27,711 bases of DNA from contig CABSZR010000002.1 in the NCBI GenBank assembly GCA_902482185.1, positions 1-27,711 on the forward strand. The letters are read 5' to 3'. Positions within the stretch are counted from its first letter, which is position 1. Each line of letters opens with the position of its first letter. Positions 16,936-24,263 of the stretch are shown here, piece after piece. The position numbers were made by a program, and so were the translations under genes. The stretch comes from an uncultured Collinsella sp. GTDB lineage: Bacteria > Actinomycetota > Coriobacteriia > Coriobacteriales > Coriobacteriaceae. The notes below the pieces were generated by a model. That model did no database searches. It was not told the origin of the DNA and saw only the letters and a list, made by a program, of their open reading frames with translations.

Positions 16936-17728
16936 GCTTGATCACCTCTTTTGCAAGGTTCATATATGCTTTTGCACCCTTATTTTGAGGTGCATAGGTA
17001 ATTACCGGTTCTCCAAAAGACGGAGCTTCGGAGATTTTAACCGTACGGGGGATTAGCGTCTTAAACGCCTTATCACCAAAGTACGATTGAACCTCCTCAA
17101 CAACCTGATTTGATAGTGAAGTACGCGAGTCATACATGGTCATAAGCACACCATAGGTGTCTAAGCCCTTGTTCAGCCGTGATTTGACCATCTTCATTGA
17201 CTCAAGCAGCTTCGTAACGCCCTCGAGTGCGTAATATTCGCACTGGATCGGAATCAAAACGCTGTCTGCTGCGGTCAAAGCGTTGATAGTAAGCAGGCCG
17301 AGCGAAGGAGGACAGTCAATGAAAATAAAGTCAAACTCGTCCTGAATCGGCTCAAGCAAATCTTTGAGGCGGGTTTCACGAGCAATTGCGCTTACGAGCT
17401 CAATTTCGGCGCCTGCAAGCTGAATTGTAGCTGGAATTACGAATACCTTTTTGCAATTTGTATCAAGAACGAGTGATTCTGCCGGCACATCATTCAACAA
17501 TGCATCATAGATGCAGTGATCAAGGTCTTCTTTTTCAATTCCGAATCCACTGGTGCTGTTTCCCTGCGGATCAAAATCGACAATCAGTGTCTTACGACCC
17601 TGCTCACCCAGTGCCGCTGCAAGGTTTACAGCCGTCGTTGACTTACCGACGCCGCCTTTTTGATTGATGATTGCAATGATACGCGTGTCTTTTGCGCTCT
17701 TAGAACGCTTAACGTCGCGAAATCCCAC
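16928..17728 (-). CDS. parA: Chromosome partitioning ATPase ParA (Soj)
   Basis: The 266-residue Walker-type ATPase binds nucleoid DNA non-specifically and acts with ParB-parS in origin segregation; in Bacillus its homologue also controls DnaA. It has the deviant Walker A KGGVGKST (24-31) with the signature Lys, the A' motif VDFDPQGNST and the Walker B FIFIDCPPSLG. An N-terminal tail of about 15 residues (MGFRDVKRSKSAKDT) is basic. The GTG start at 17728 is preceded by AGGAGG. Three parS sites lie immediately upstream, so ParB bound there could repress the operon (inference). Confidence 0.97.
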   Translation of the reverse strand: MGFRDVKRSKSAKDTRIIAIINQKGGVGKSTTAVNLAAALGEQGRKTLIVDFDPQGNSTSGFGIEKEDLDHCIYDALLNDVPAESLVLDTNCKKVFVIPATIQLAGAEIELVSAIARETRLKDLLEPIQDEFDFIFIDCPPSLGLLTINALTAADSVLIPIQCEYYALEGVTKLLESMKMVKSRLNKGLDTYGVLMTMYDSRTSLSNQVVEEVQSYFGDKAFKTLIPRTVKISEAPSFGEPVITYAPQNKGAKAYMNLAKEVIKRA

Positions 17729-17767
17729 GGTCCCTCCTGGTGTGTATTAAAGCTGTCAAACGGAGGA

Positions 17768-17783
17768 TGTTTCACGTGAAACA
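17768..17783. other. parS site 1 (perfect)
   Basis: TGTTTCACGTGAAACA, the canonical 16-bp ParB-binding palindrome, 40 bp upstream of parA. Confidence 0.95.
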
Positions 17784-17806
17784 TTCCGAATCGATATCAA
17801 CCGCCA

Positions 17807-17822
17807 TGTTTCACGTGAAACA
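17807..17822. other. parS site 2 (perfect)
   Basis: Identical TGTTTCACGTGAAACA, 39 bp from site 1 start-to-start. Confidence 0.95.
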
Positions 17823-17845
17823 CTGCAAGTTGTTAGTATCCATTA

Positions 17846-17861
17846 TGTTTCACGTGAAACA
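17846..17861. other. parS site 3 (perfect)
   Basis: Identical TGTTTCACGTGAAACA, again exactly 39 bp from its neighbour and ending one base before the rsmG stop codon. Confidence 0.95.
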
Positions 17862-17862
17862 T

Positions 17863-18600
17863 CTAGGCAAGCGGATTCTTCTTTGCCACGCCATTTGCAC
17901 GAGGCAATGAAACGGATGCTGGATGACTCTTCTTAAGAACAATGAACTCCCTGTGACCCAAGCCTTCAGGCAAATCATTTGCGTCATTCAGAAGCAAAGT
18001 GAAGCCGCAAATCTTAGCTGCTGACATGCCGGAAGCAAGCTCCTCATCCGAAGGATTGCCCTTGGTTATAACAAATAGCCCTCCATCCTTGAGGTACGGA
18101 GCCGCATACTCAACAAGAATCGGTAGAGGGGCCAGTGCGCGGGCGGTTACAACAGAGAACTGCTTCTTATGGCTTCGAGCATATTCTTCAAGACGATCAT
18201 GAACCGCATGAGCATGTTTTAATCTAAGAGCATGGACAAAGGAATTAACCGCATCAACCTTCTTGCCAACAGAGTCAATATAAGTAGCTTTACGATGCGT
18301 GGTTATGGTTAATGGAATACCAGGGAAGCCCGCACCTGTTCCCATATCGAGCAAAGCTCCCTCAGGAGCCTTGTTGATATAGGGGAGCAAAACAAGTGAG
18401 TCGAGGATATGAAGTACTGCAGCATCTTCTACGTTAAGAATACGGGTGAGATTGGTTGTCTTATTTGTTTCTAGAACCAAATCCAAATGCTGAATACATT
18501 TCCTCAGCTCAACATCAGTTACGCTCAAGGAATACTCTTTGCAATAGAAAGCTAGACGACTCAACATCTCGTCAGCCTGCTGATCAGTAAGTACTAACAA
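17863..18600 (-). CDS. rsmG: 16S rRNA (guanine-N7) methyltransferase RsmG (GidB)
   Basis: It methylates G527 of 16S rRNA using SAM, a position linked to streptomycin sensitivity. The Rossmann SAM site LLDMGTGAGFPGIPL is plain, as are NLTRI, HILDSL and VTARALAPLP of the family. I chose TTG 18600 as start (245 residues, MLVLTDQQADEML) because AAAGGAG lies 6 bases upstream. An earlier TTG at 18648 overlaps a terminator T-tract and has no ribosome binding site. The gene follows a strong terminator and I see no clear promoter, so expression may depend on readthrough. The stop abuts parS site 3. Confidence 0.93.
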   Translation of the reverse strand: MLVLTDQQADEMLSRLAFYCKEYSLSVTDVELRKCIQHLDLVLETNKTTNLTRILNVEDAAVLHILDSLVLLPYINKAPEGALLDMGTGAGFPGIPLTITTHRKATYIDSVGKKVDAVNSFVHALRLKHAHAVHDRLEEYARSHKKQFSVVTARALAPLPILVEYAAPYLKDGGLFVITKGNPSDEELASGMSAAKICGFTLLLNDANDLPEGLGHREFIVLKKSHPASVSLPRANGVAKKNPLA

Positions 18601-18645
18601 CGAAAGCTCCTTTCTGACAAAAATCAGTGTATCGAGAACTTTTGA

Positions 18646-18678
18646 CAAAAAAAGGGGACGTGGAAACCACGTCCCCTT
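18646..18678 (-). terminator. Terminator after khpB
   Basis: The perfect 12-bp stem AAGGGGACGTGG / CCACGTCCCCTT (18652-18663, 18667-18678) is followed on the minus strand by a run of T. It ends the rpmH-to-khpB transcript. Confidence 0.85.
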
Positions 18679-18696
18679 AGCATAAGCTCGAGTAGA

Positions 18697-19266
18697 TTAT
18701 CGAGCAACAATCACCACATGGCGATCAGGGTCAGAACCCTCAGAATGAGTATCGACGGCATCATTGCCACGAAGTACAATGTGAACCAGTCGACGCTCGT
18801 AGGCATTCATGGGCGGAAGCGAAACACTCTTATGAGTGCGAATGGCACGCTCGGCAGCAGACTGAGCCATGGAGGCAACCTTGTCCTGACGGCGGCTCTT
18901 GTATCCCTCGACGTCCACTACAACCGGATACCTAAAGCCAAGTTTGCGGCTCACCAGCAAAGAGAACATAACCTGAAGGGCATCAAGGGTGCGACCATGA
19001 CGGCCAATGAGAACAGCAAGGTCGGGAGCCGTTACATCCAAAATCAGCTCACCCTCGTCGCCCTCATACTCATCGATAGGAGAGTTGGCGGCATCGAAGT
19101 GCGAAAGGATGGAACGCAGGATGGAAATCGCAACATCGGCAATGGTGTCGAGCTCCTCATCGGTCAGCTCTTCACCAGCCTTGTAGCGCTGTGCAATCTC
19201 GGGATAATCGCCCGCGACCTGCGGGGCAACCTCCTCAAGCATATCCTCGATGATCTCTTCAGACAT
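18697..19266 (-). CDS. khpB: KhpB/Jag RNA-binding protein (KH-R3H)
   Basis: The 189-residue RNA-binding protein carries a KH domain with the G-x-x-G loop GRHG (88-91, LIGRHGRTLDALQ) and an R3H domain (YERRLVHIVL, residues 157-166). It lacks the N-terminal Jag-N domain of the Bacillus protein and instead has an acidic leader of about 50 residues. KhpB partners KhpA and influences cell division and mRNA in Firmicutes; its role here is inferred. ATG 19266 is chosen because TTGGAG stands 6 bases upstream; an upstream TTG at 19278 overlaps that site. It follows yidC in the conserved order. The palindrome TTAGGTACCTAA lies in the 44-bp gap. Confidence 0.92.
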   Translation of the reverse strand: MSEEIIEDMLEEVAPQVAGDYPEIAQRYKAGEELTDEELDTIADVAISILRSILSHFDAANSPIDEYEGDEGELILDVTAPDLAVLIGRHGRTLDALQVMFSLLVSRKLGFRYPVVVDVEGYKSRRQDKVASMAQSAAERAIRTHKSVSLPPMNAYERRLVHIVLRGNDAVDTHSEGSDPDRHVVIVAR

Positions 19267-19281
19267 AACGTACTCCAAAAG

Positions 19282-19293
19282 TTAGGTACCTAA
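19282..19293. repeat. 12-bp palindrome TTAGGTACCTAA, copy 2
   Basis: Located between yidC and khpB, upstream of the khpB ribosome binding site. Identical to 15778-15789; both copies are preceded by G on the plus strand. Confidence 0.5.
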
Positions 19294-19310
19294 ATAAGAT
19301 TGATATCCCA

Positions 19311-20081
19311 CTACTTCTTCTTGTGCGGACGCGGCTTCTTCTCTCGACGAGTGACCTCAACCTGCAGCGGAGCGTTCTTAAGACGCTCCTCCTCATCGGC
19401 CTTCGCCTTGTCGATGACCTTCTGCGTCACAAAAATCTGCTGGATAACCTGCCAAGCAGACGAGACGTCGTAGTACAGCAGAACACCAACGGGAAGGCTC
19501 CAGCCCATCCAAAGCATCATGACCGTCATGACAACGGCCATCATACGCATGCTCTGAGCCTGCTGGCCGGTCTGGTTGCGCGACATATAGAGCTGCGGAA
19601 TCAGGGTCAGGACGGCGAACAGGATCAGGCAAACCAGCGCAGGCAGTGCAACCATAAAGCCATCGGCAAAGGAAGCACTCGGCGTGGTGGTCAGGTCGGG
19701 CAGGATGTTGAAGAACGAGAACGTGCCGTCGTTAAAGTACTGCGGCAGGTTGCGCAGCAATGTAAACAGGGCGAACAGGATAGGCATCTGAATCAGCAGC
19801 GGCAGACAGCCAGCCATGGGGTTGAACTTGTTCTCGCTGTAGAACTTCTGCATCTCCTCGGCCTGACGCTGGGGATCGTCGGCATAGCGCTCCTGGATCT
19901 CGAGCATCTTGGGCTGCAGCACCTGCATGCGAGCCGTCGACTTGGTCGACTTGAGCATGAGCGGCGTCAGCAGCAGACGGATGATGACCACCAGGATGAT
20001 GATGGACAGGCCCCAGTCGACCGCAAAGGTCTGGATGAGCTTGAGCAGCTCGAAAAGGATGTTAACGATCCAATCCCACAT
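19311..20081 (-). CDS. yidC: Membrane protein insertase YidC
   Basis: The 256-residue Oxa1/YidC insertase inserts and folds inner-membrane proteins alone or with Sec. Hydrophobic helices lie near residues 22-42, 92-112, 141-165 and 180-210. The conserved groove arginine is Arg35 (VVIIRLLLTPLM), followed by the cytoplasmic helical hairpin (TARMQVLQPKMLEIQERYADDPQRQAEEM). GCLPLLIQMPILFALF is a family signature. The C-terminal tail is basic (RREKKPRPHKKK), typical for ribosome contact. There is no lipobox, unlike Bacillus SpoIIIJ. The ATG is preceded by GGAGG. Confidence 0.95.
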   Translation of the reverse strand: MWDWIVNILFELLKLIQTFAVDWGLSIIILVVIIRLLLTPLMLKSTKSTARMQVLQPKMLEIQERYADDPQRQAEEMQKFYSENKFNPMAGCLPLLIQMPILFALFTLLRNLPQYFNDGTFSFFNILPDLTTTPSASFADGFMVALPALVCLILFAVLTLIPQLYMSRNQTGQQAQSMRMMAVVMTVMMLWMGWSLPVGVLLYYDVSSAWQVIQQIFVTQKVIDKAKADEEERLKNAPLQVEVTRREKKPRPHKKK

Positions 20082-20110
20082 GTAAGTTTTCCTCCGATAG
20101 CGAGTGCCCG

Positions 20111-20335
20111 CTAGGGCACAGGGTCATAACCGCCGACGTGCAGGGGATTGCAACGAGCGATGCGCCTCACGGCAAGCCAGCAGCCTCTCAAAACACCGTG
20201 CTTCTCAATCGCCTGGATGGCGTATTGCGAGCACGTTGGGTAATAAATGCAGGCGTCAGGCAATAAGGGCGAAATAACCTGTTGATATATGCGAATAGGA
20301 GCGATGGCAACACGTCGCAAAACGTGATTGCTCAT
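20111..20335 (-). CDS. yidD: Membrane protein insertion efficiency factor YidD
   Basis: The 74-residue YidD-family protein has the conserved [29 protein letters not shown] and GGYDPVP. It is a small membrane-associated helper of YidC-mediated insertion. It overlaps the rnpA stop by 4 bp (ATGA) and lies 29 bp before yidC, the usual order. Confidence 0.95.
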   Translation of the reverse strand: MSNHVLRRVAIAPIRIYQQVISPLLPDACIYYPTCSQYAIQAIEKHGVLRGCWLAVRRIARCNPLHVGGYDPVP

Positions 20336-20670
20336 CGCTCCTCCCCGGCAACGCCGGCGCGCTTCATAAGCGAACGCAACGCCTTGTCCATCTCCTGCGG
20401 CGAGGAAACCCTCGTCTTGGGAGTTGCAAACAAGATGATGTCATAACCCGCAACGGGAAATCCGCAGCTGCGGGCGGCCTCGCGCATCACACGCTTAGAT
20501 CGGTTGCGCACGACGGCACAACCGAGTCGCTTAGCACCAACGAAGGCGACCCTTCCGGAGTCGCCTTCGCCAACCGATTCACATATGGTCATTCGAATCA
20601 GAGGGTGATTGAAACGACGCCCCTGACTGAACACATGCTCGAAATCTTGCCGAGACTTAATAGTCTTCAT
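20332..20670 (-). CDS. rnpA: Ribonuclease P protein component
   Basis: The 112-residue protein subunit of RNase P processes tRNA 5' ends together with the RNA subunit. The RNR-like motif [15 protein letters not shown] is intact and the N-terminal [18 protein letters not shown] matches the family. There is no clear ribosome binding site before ATG 20670, so translation may depend on coupling with rpmH, whose stop is 20 bp upstream. It overlaps yidD by 4 bp. Confidence 0.95.
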   Translation of the reverse strand: MKTIKSRQDFEHVFSQGRRFNHPLIRMTICESVGEGDSGRVAFVGAKRLGCAVVRNRSKRVMREAARSCGFPVAGYDIILFATPKTRVSSPQEMDKALRSLMKRAGVAGEER

Positions 20671-20690
20671 GCGAGATGTGTGTATCGCTG

Positions 20691-20825
20691 CTAGACAGTG
20701 AGACGCTTGCGGCCCTTGGCGCGACGACGGGCGAGCACGGCACGACCACCCTTAGTGGCCATACGGGCACGGAAGCCATGGGTCTTGGCACGCTTACGCT
20801 TATTAGGCTGATACGTACGCTTCAT
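20691..20825 (-). CDS. rpmH: 50S ribosomal protein L34
   Basis: The 44-residue protein starting [18 protein letters not shown] and ending GRKRLTV is unmistakable L34, strongly basic. ATG 20825 follows AGGAGGAACTTAAG, a strong ribosome binding site; an apparent longer N-terminus is the leader. It is the first gene of the rpmH-rnpA-yidD-yidC-khpB operon. Confidence 0.97.
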   Translation of the reverse strand: MKRTYQPNKRKRAKTHGFRARMATKGGRAVLARRRAKGRKRLTV

Positions 20826-20853
20826 CTTAAGTTCCTCCTGCTGCATTTCGAGT

Positions 20854-20871
20854 GTCCGCGGGGACGCGGAC
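20854..20871 (-). promoter_or_regulatory. 5' leader hairpin of rpmH
   Basis: The stem GTCCGCG / CGCGGAC (20854-20860 with 20865-20871, loop GGGA) falls in the transcribed leader between the promoter and the ribosome binding site. It could be a stability or attenuation element; its function is not shown. Confidence 0.45.
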
Positions 20872-20897
20872 GCAGATATAGACACGTGAGCTTGAAG

Positions 20898-20927
20898 ATT
20901 GTAGGGAAATCAATGTTCAAATGTCAA
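20898..20927 (-). promoter_or_regulatory. Strong sigma70-type promoter for the rpmH operon
   Basis: On the minus strand a perfect TTGACA (complement of 20922-20927) stands 18 bp before TACAAT (complement of 20898-20903), about 75 bp upstream of the L34 start. Confidence 0.8.
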
Positions 20928-21170
20928 GAAATCAAAGGTAAAAGGTTGCGCAGTTCACACGGTTCCCCCATAAGCACAACCGAAATTTGCGCCTCATGGC
21001 AACCTTTCACGATATTTCATCGAGTTTTCAACAGGTCATGTTGGCAATGTTGAGAACTTTTCGCCCGTTTTCCAAAGTTTTCAACAAGTTTTGAAAAGTT
21101 GTCGAAAGATGAGAAACGTTGCACGGTGAGCTACTATTTGTTCGAAACCTTTTGAAAGATTGCGAGCGGC
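20928..21170. other. Left origin-flank region with clustered DnaA-box-like sites
   Basis: This spacer between the divergent rpmH and dnaA operons holds TTTTCAACA at 21025-21033 and 21078-21086. One-mismatch versions lie at 21048-21056 (TTCTCAACA, minus) and 21089-21097 (TTTTCAAAA, minus), and TTTTCCAAA at 21068-21076. The same 9-mer recurs after dnaA. I take these as the DnaA boxes of this lineage and this as one half of a bipartite origin. It must also hold the dnaA-operon promoter; TACTAT at 21132-21137 is a possible -10 without a clear -35. Confidence 0.55.
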
Positions 21171-22523
21171 ATGTCTGACGACTTTTACACCATGGTCGAT
21201 TCCGGAGACCCGGCACCCGACAACGAGCACATCACCGGCGTGCGCGAAGAGCGTGCGGAAGGCGAGCAGACGACCACGCAGGCGCCAAAAGCCATGTACG
21301 CCGCGCGCATCGCCGTCTATGACGACATGCTGTCGACACCGCGGGTGATCGTCATTGATCCGCAAGATGTCCGCACGTATTTGGAAGAGACGACCAACAC
21401 CGTCTACCAGTGCATGAAAGAACAAGGTGGCCATATCTCGCTCATGGTCATCCGCGAGATTGTCGAAAACTTTATCCACGCACACTTTGCCGAGCCCATC
21501 ATCTCGATTCTGGACGGCGGAGACACCATCCGCTTTGCTGACCAAGGACCCGGCATCGACGACAAGGAACGTGCTTTCGACTTTGGCGTTACCAGCGCAA
21601 ACAGCAAGATGAAGCGCTATATCCGTGGAACCGGAGCAGGGTTTCCCATGGTGCAGGAGTATTTGGAAAACGCCGGCGGTGCCGTATCCATCGAGGACAA
21701 CATGGGCAACGGCACCGTGGTTACGGTAAGCCTGAACCCTAAACGCGTGCAGGAAATCGAGCGTGCCGGCGGACGCGGCGCTGCCGTGCGGCCCGAGACG
21801 GAGCAGCCCACATATCCCCTGCCGGGAGCTTTTGCGCAGCAGCCCATGGCAACGCAGCAGATGCAGCCCCCCGCGGGACAGATACAGCAGCCCGGAATGC
21901 TTCCTACACAAGAATCCCAAGCGGCATCGATGTCGATGCCGCCAAACATGCCAGAGACCGTGCCGCTGGCGGATCAGGATGCAGCAGCAATGCAGCAGGC
22001 GACGGGGGCACCGGGTGGCCAGCAAATGGGCTATCAGCCGTACCAACAGGGATATCCATATCAGCAGATGCCGCCACTGGGGTATGGCCAGCAGTTCCCG
22101 CAGCAGTACCAGCAGGGATATCAGCAGCCGTACCAGCAGATGCCGCAGCAGCAGTACAGCCCTTGGGCCCAGCAGATGCCTCCGCAGCCTTACCAACAGT
22201 GGCCTCAAAGTTTTCAACAGCAAATGCCACCGATGCAGAGTTCTCAACAACCAGCAGCTCAAATGATGTATCCTAATGCAGCAAATCAGTATGCGCAGCC
22301 ACAACCGGACGTGTTCGTAAGCGACCGCGGCAACGCCGCGCTGGGCTATCTGGCGCAAAATCAAGCGTGCGGTGCAACCGATCTGGCGAGGGCGTTTGGA
22401 AACTCGGCCCCCACTTGGTCACGCACGCTCAATGACTTGGCGCAGGCCGGCTTGGTCATCAAGCATGGCCAGAAATACCATCTGACCGAACTCGGCGCCG
22501 CTCGCGTGCGAGCTCAGAGCTAA
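21171..22523 (+). CDS. GHKL-type ATPase / Gln-Pro-rich linker / winged-helix protein in the dnaA operon, function unknown
   Basis: The 450-residue protein has three parts. Residues about 55-190 form a GHKL (histidine-kinase-like) ATPase fold with an N box IREIVENFIHAH (Glu96, Glu99, Asn100), G1 box ADQGPGI (Asp124, Gly126, Gly128) and G2 box GTGAGFPM (153-160). No phosphoacceptor H-box or receiver is visible, so it is not a standard kinase. Residues about 210-380 are a low-complexity Gln/Pro/Tyr/Met linker with repeated YQQ and QQMP. Residues about 386-450 look like a winged helix (ALGYLAQNQACGATDLARAF, SRTLNDLAQAGLVIKHGQKYHLTELG). dnaA starts 15 bp after its stop, so the two share a transcript. 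It could be an ATP-dependent DNA-binding regulator of replication. I do not recognise a named gene. The start ATG has only a weak ribosome binding site. Confidence 0.85.
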   Translation: MSDDFYTMVDSGDPAPDNEHITGVREERAEGEQTTTQAPKAMYAARIAVYDDMLSTPRVIVIDPQDVRTYLEETTNTVYQCMKEQGGHISLMVIREIVENFIHAHFAEPIISILDGGDTIRFADQGPGIDDKERAFDFGVTSANSKMKRYIRGTGAGFPMVQEYLENAGGAVSIEDNMGNGTVVTVSLNPKRVQEIERAGGRGAAVRPETEQPTYPLPGAFAQQPMATQQMQPPAGQIQQPGMLPTQESQAASMSMPPNMPETVPLADQDAAAMQQATGAPGGQQMGYQPYQQGYPYQQMPPLGYGQQFPQQYQQGYQQPYQQMPQQQYSPWAQQMPPQPYQQWPQSFQQQMPPMQSSQQPAAQMMYPNAANQYAQPQPDVFVSDRGNAALGYLAQNQACGATDLARAFGNSAPTWSRTLNDLAQAGLVIKHGQKYHLTELGAARVRAQS

Positions 22524-22538
22524 AGAACGGGAGAGACA

Positions 22539-24263
22539 GTGGACGAGGAAGCAAGCATCATCCTGGGGGATGCCATCGCCTTTTGTCAGCGCGACGGCCA
22601 AGATGCACGCCTCATCAACATGCTGGGGCAATCGCGCGCCATAAGCCTGACCGAAGATACGCTCACGATCGAGGCCCCCTCGCGCTTTGCCATCGCGCAG
22701 CTCAAAAAGCATCAGCCGACTATTGAGGCCTATCTAGAAGAAATCGCCTTTGCGCCGATTGCGCTCGACATCGTGGCACCGCAAGGCGCCGCGACGGAAT
22801 CCGCTGCCGCGACGGCGCCCGCCGCGGCTCCCGCTGCTTCCCCGGCGGTGCCGGCCTCCGCAGGCGACGTGCCGACAATCGAGCACCAGCACAGCGATGT
22901 TTCCCGTGAAACCATGGCGCCGTTGCCGACCGCGGTAGCGACGTCAACGAACGCACCCGTCACGCACATGCCCATCGCTCACGACGCAGCGGCGGGCGCG
23001 GATTCGGGCATTGCAATCAAGAACACGCTCTCGGCCGACGATTTTCGTCGCATGATGAACCAGATGAAGGGCGGAGCGCCGACTAAATCCACGCAAGCCG
23101 CGACCCCCACCTCACCCATGCCAGCACCGACCGTGCCGGCCGAGCAGAATACGGATGGAGCCCCGCTCGCCGCGAACTCAAAATTTACCTTTGAGAACTT
23201 TGTCTACGGCCCCGAGAACAGCCATGCCTATCGCTCGGCACTCAAGTTTGCCGCCCTCGCGGACGAGCGCGGCACATGCACATCACTGTTTATCTACGGC
23301 AAATCGGGCCTGGGCAAGACGCACCTGCTGCTTGCCATCAAAAACGAGCTCGCCGAGAAGTCGCCCGAGATCAAGGTCAAGTATGCCAACTCCCAGGCAT
23401 ATCTGGACGACCTGATGACCGAGTTCGACCGCCAAAAGAAGAGCAACGCCCCCATCATGCAGGCGTACCACGGCGTGGACGTGCTCATCATCGATGACAT
23501 CCAAAACATCATCGGCAAGCGCGCGAGCGTGGACTACTTTTTCCAGCTCATGGACGAGTTCATCCGCAACAACAAGAAGGTCGTCATCGCGGCAGACCGC
23601 GCCCCCAAGGACCTGAGCATGGACGAGCGCCTGACCAGCCGCTTCAACGCCGGCATGCTCTGCCTGGTCGCAGAGCCCAGCTACGAGATGAAATACAAGA
23701 TCTTGCAGCGCTATTACGAGAACACCATCGTCGCCGCTCCCGAGGCAGGCGACGACTCACTGTTGGCGGCCTACGGGGGCGACGGCGGGCACCTGACCGA
23801 TGAGCACTTTAAGCACATGGCAGAGGTGTCGGGCACCAACATCCGCGAACTCGAGAGCTTCTGCGAGCGCTGCGCCGGCGAGGCGGGTGACCGCGAGCGC
23901 GAGGGCGGGGAGCTCACCTTTGACGATATCGACGCCATCGCCAGCCAGTACTTCGACACATCGGCCAAAAAGATCAACGTGCAAACGGTTCAGTCCGTCA
24001 TCGAAGAGCAGTACGGCGTGACGCACGAGGAGCTCATCGGCCCGCGTCGCAACGCCAATATCGCCAAAGCACGCCATATCGCTATCTACCTGGCCATCGA
24101 AATGTGCGAGATGACGACCACGGCGGTAGGCGCCGAATTTGGCAACCGCAACCACTCGACCGTCAGCACGAGTTACAAAAAGGTCCAGAAGATGATCCAG
24201 GAAGACCGCACCGTCACCGAAGACCTCAAGTCGCTGCGCGATAAAATTACACTACGCTCGTAG
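22539..24263 (+). CDS. dnaA: Chromosomal replication initiator DnaA
   Basis: The 574-residue protein is longer than usual because of an Ala/Pro/Thr-rich linker (about 82-212) between domain I (1-80) and the AAA+ core. Walker A is YGKSGLGKT (253-261) and Walker B VLIIDDIQ (315-322). Domain IV carries a divergent signature: MCEMTTTAVGAEFGNRNHSTV, with N538-H539-S540-T541 where most DnaA proteins read D-H-T-T. The protein binds DnaA boxes and ATP and opens the origin. GTG 22539 follows GGGAGAGACA. The linker-coding DNA contains a one-base-off parS core (22898-22913). It follows the GHKL/winged-helix gene in one operon; the DnaA-box-like sites upstream suggest autoregulation (inference). Confidence 0.97.
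   Translation: MDEEASIILGDAIAFCQRDGQDARLINMLGQSRAISLTEDTLTIEAPSRFAIAQLKKHQPTIEAYLEEIAFAPIALDIVAPQGAATESAAATAPAAAPAASPAVPASAGDVPTIEHQHSDVSRETMAPLPTAVATSTNAPVTHMPIAHDAAAGADSGIAIKNTLSADDFRRMMNQMKGGAPTKSTQAATPTSPMPAPTVPAEQNTDGAPLAANSKFTFENFVYGPENSHAYRSALKFAALADERGTCTSLFIYGKSGLGKTHLLLAIKNELAEKSPEIKVKYANSQAYLDDLMTEFDRQKKSNAPIMQAYHGVDVLIIDDIQNIIGKRASVDYFFQLMDEFIRNNKKVVIAADRAPKDLSMDERLTSRFNAGMLCLVAEPSYEMKYKILQRYYENTIVAAPEAGDDSLLAAYGGDGGHLTDEHFKHMAEVSGTNIRELESFCERCAGEAGDREREGGELTFDDIDAIASQYFDTSAKKINVQTVQSVIEEQYGVTHEELIGPRRNANIAKARHIAIYLAIEMCEMTTTAVGAEFGNRNHSTVSTSYKKVQKMIQEDRTVTEDLKSLRDKITLRS
22898..22913. other. parS-like site inside dnaA
   Basis: TGTTTCCCGTGAAACC matches parS in 14 of 16 positions, with one change in the 14-bp core. 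It lies in the poorly conserved DnaA linker, where codon choice is free to keep a DNA site. Confidence 0.55.

Noticed and set aside
22020..22260. Tandem DNA repeat or CRISPR-like array in the CAG-rich region
   Set aside because: The repetition is at amino-acid level (YQQ, QQMP) with irregular spacing; it is a coding low-complexity linker, not an array.
21081..22364. Long minus-strand frame opposite the GHKL/winged-helix gene
   Set aside because: Leu/His/Arg-rich translation of CAG-rich antisense, with no motifs; it would run through the origin-flank box cluster.
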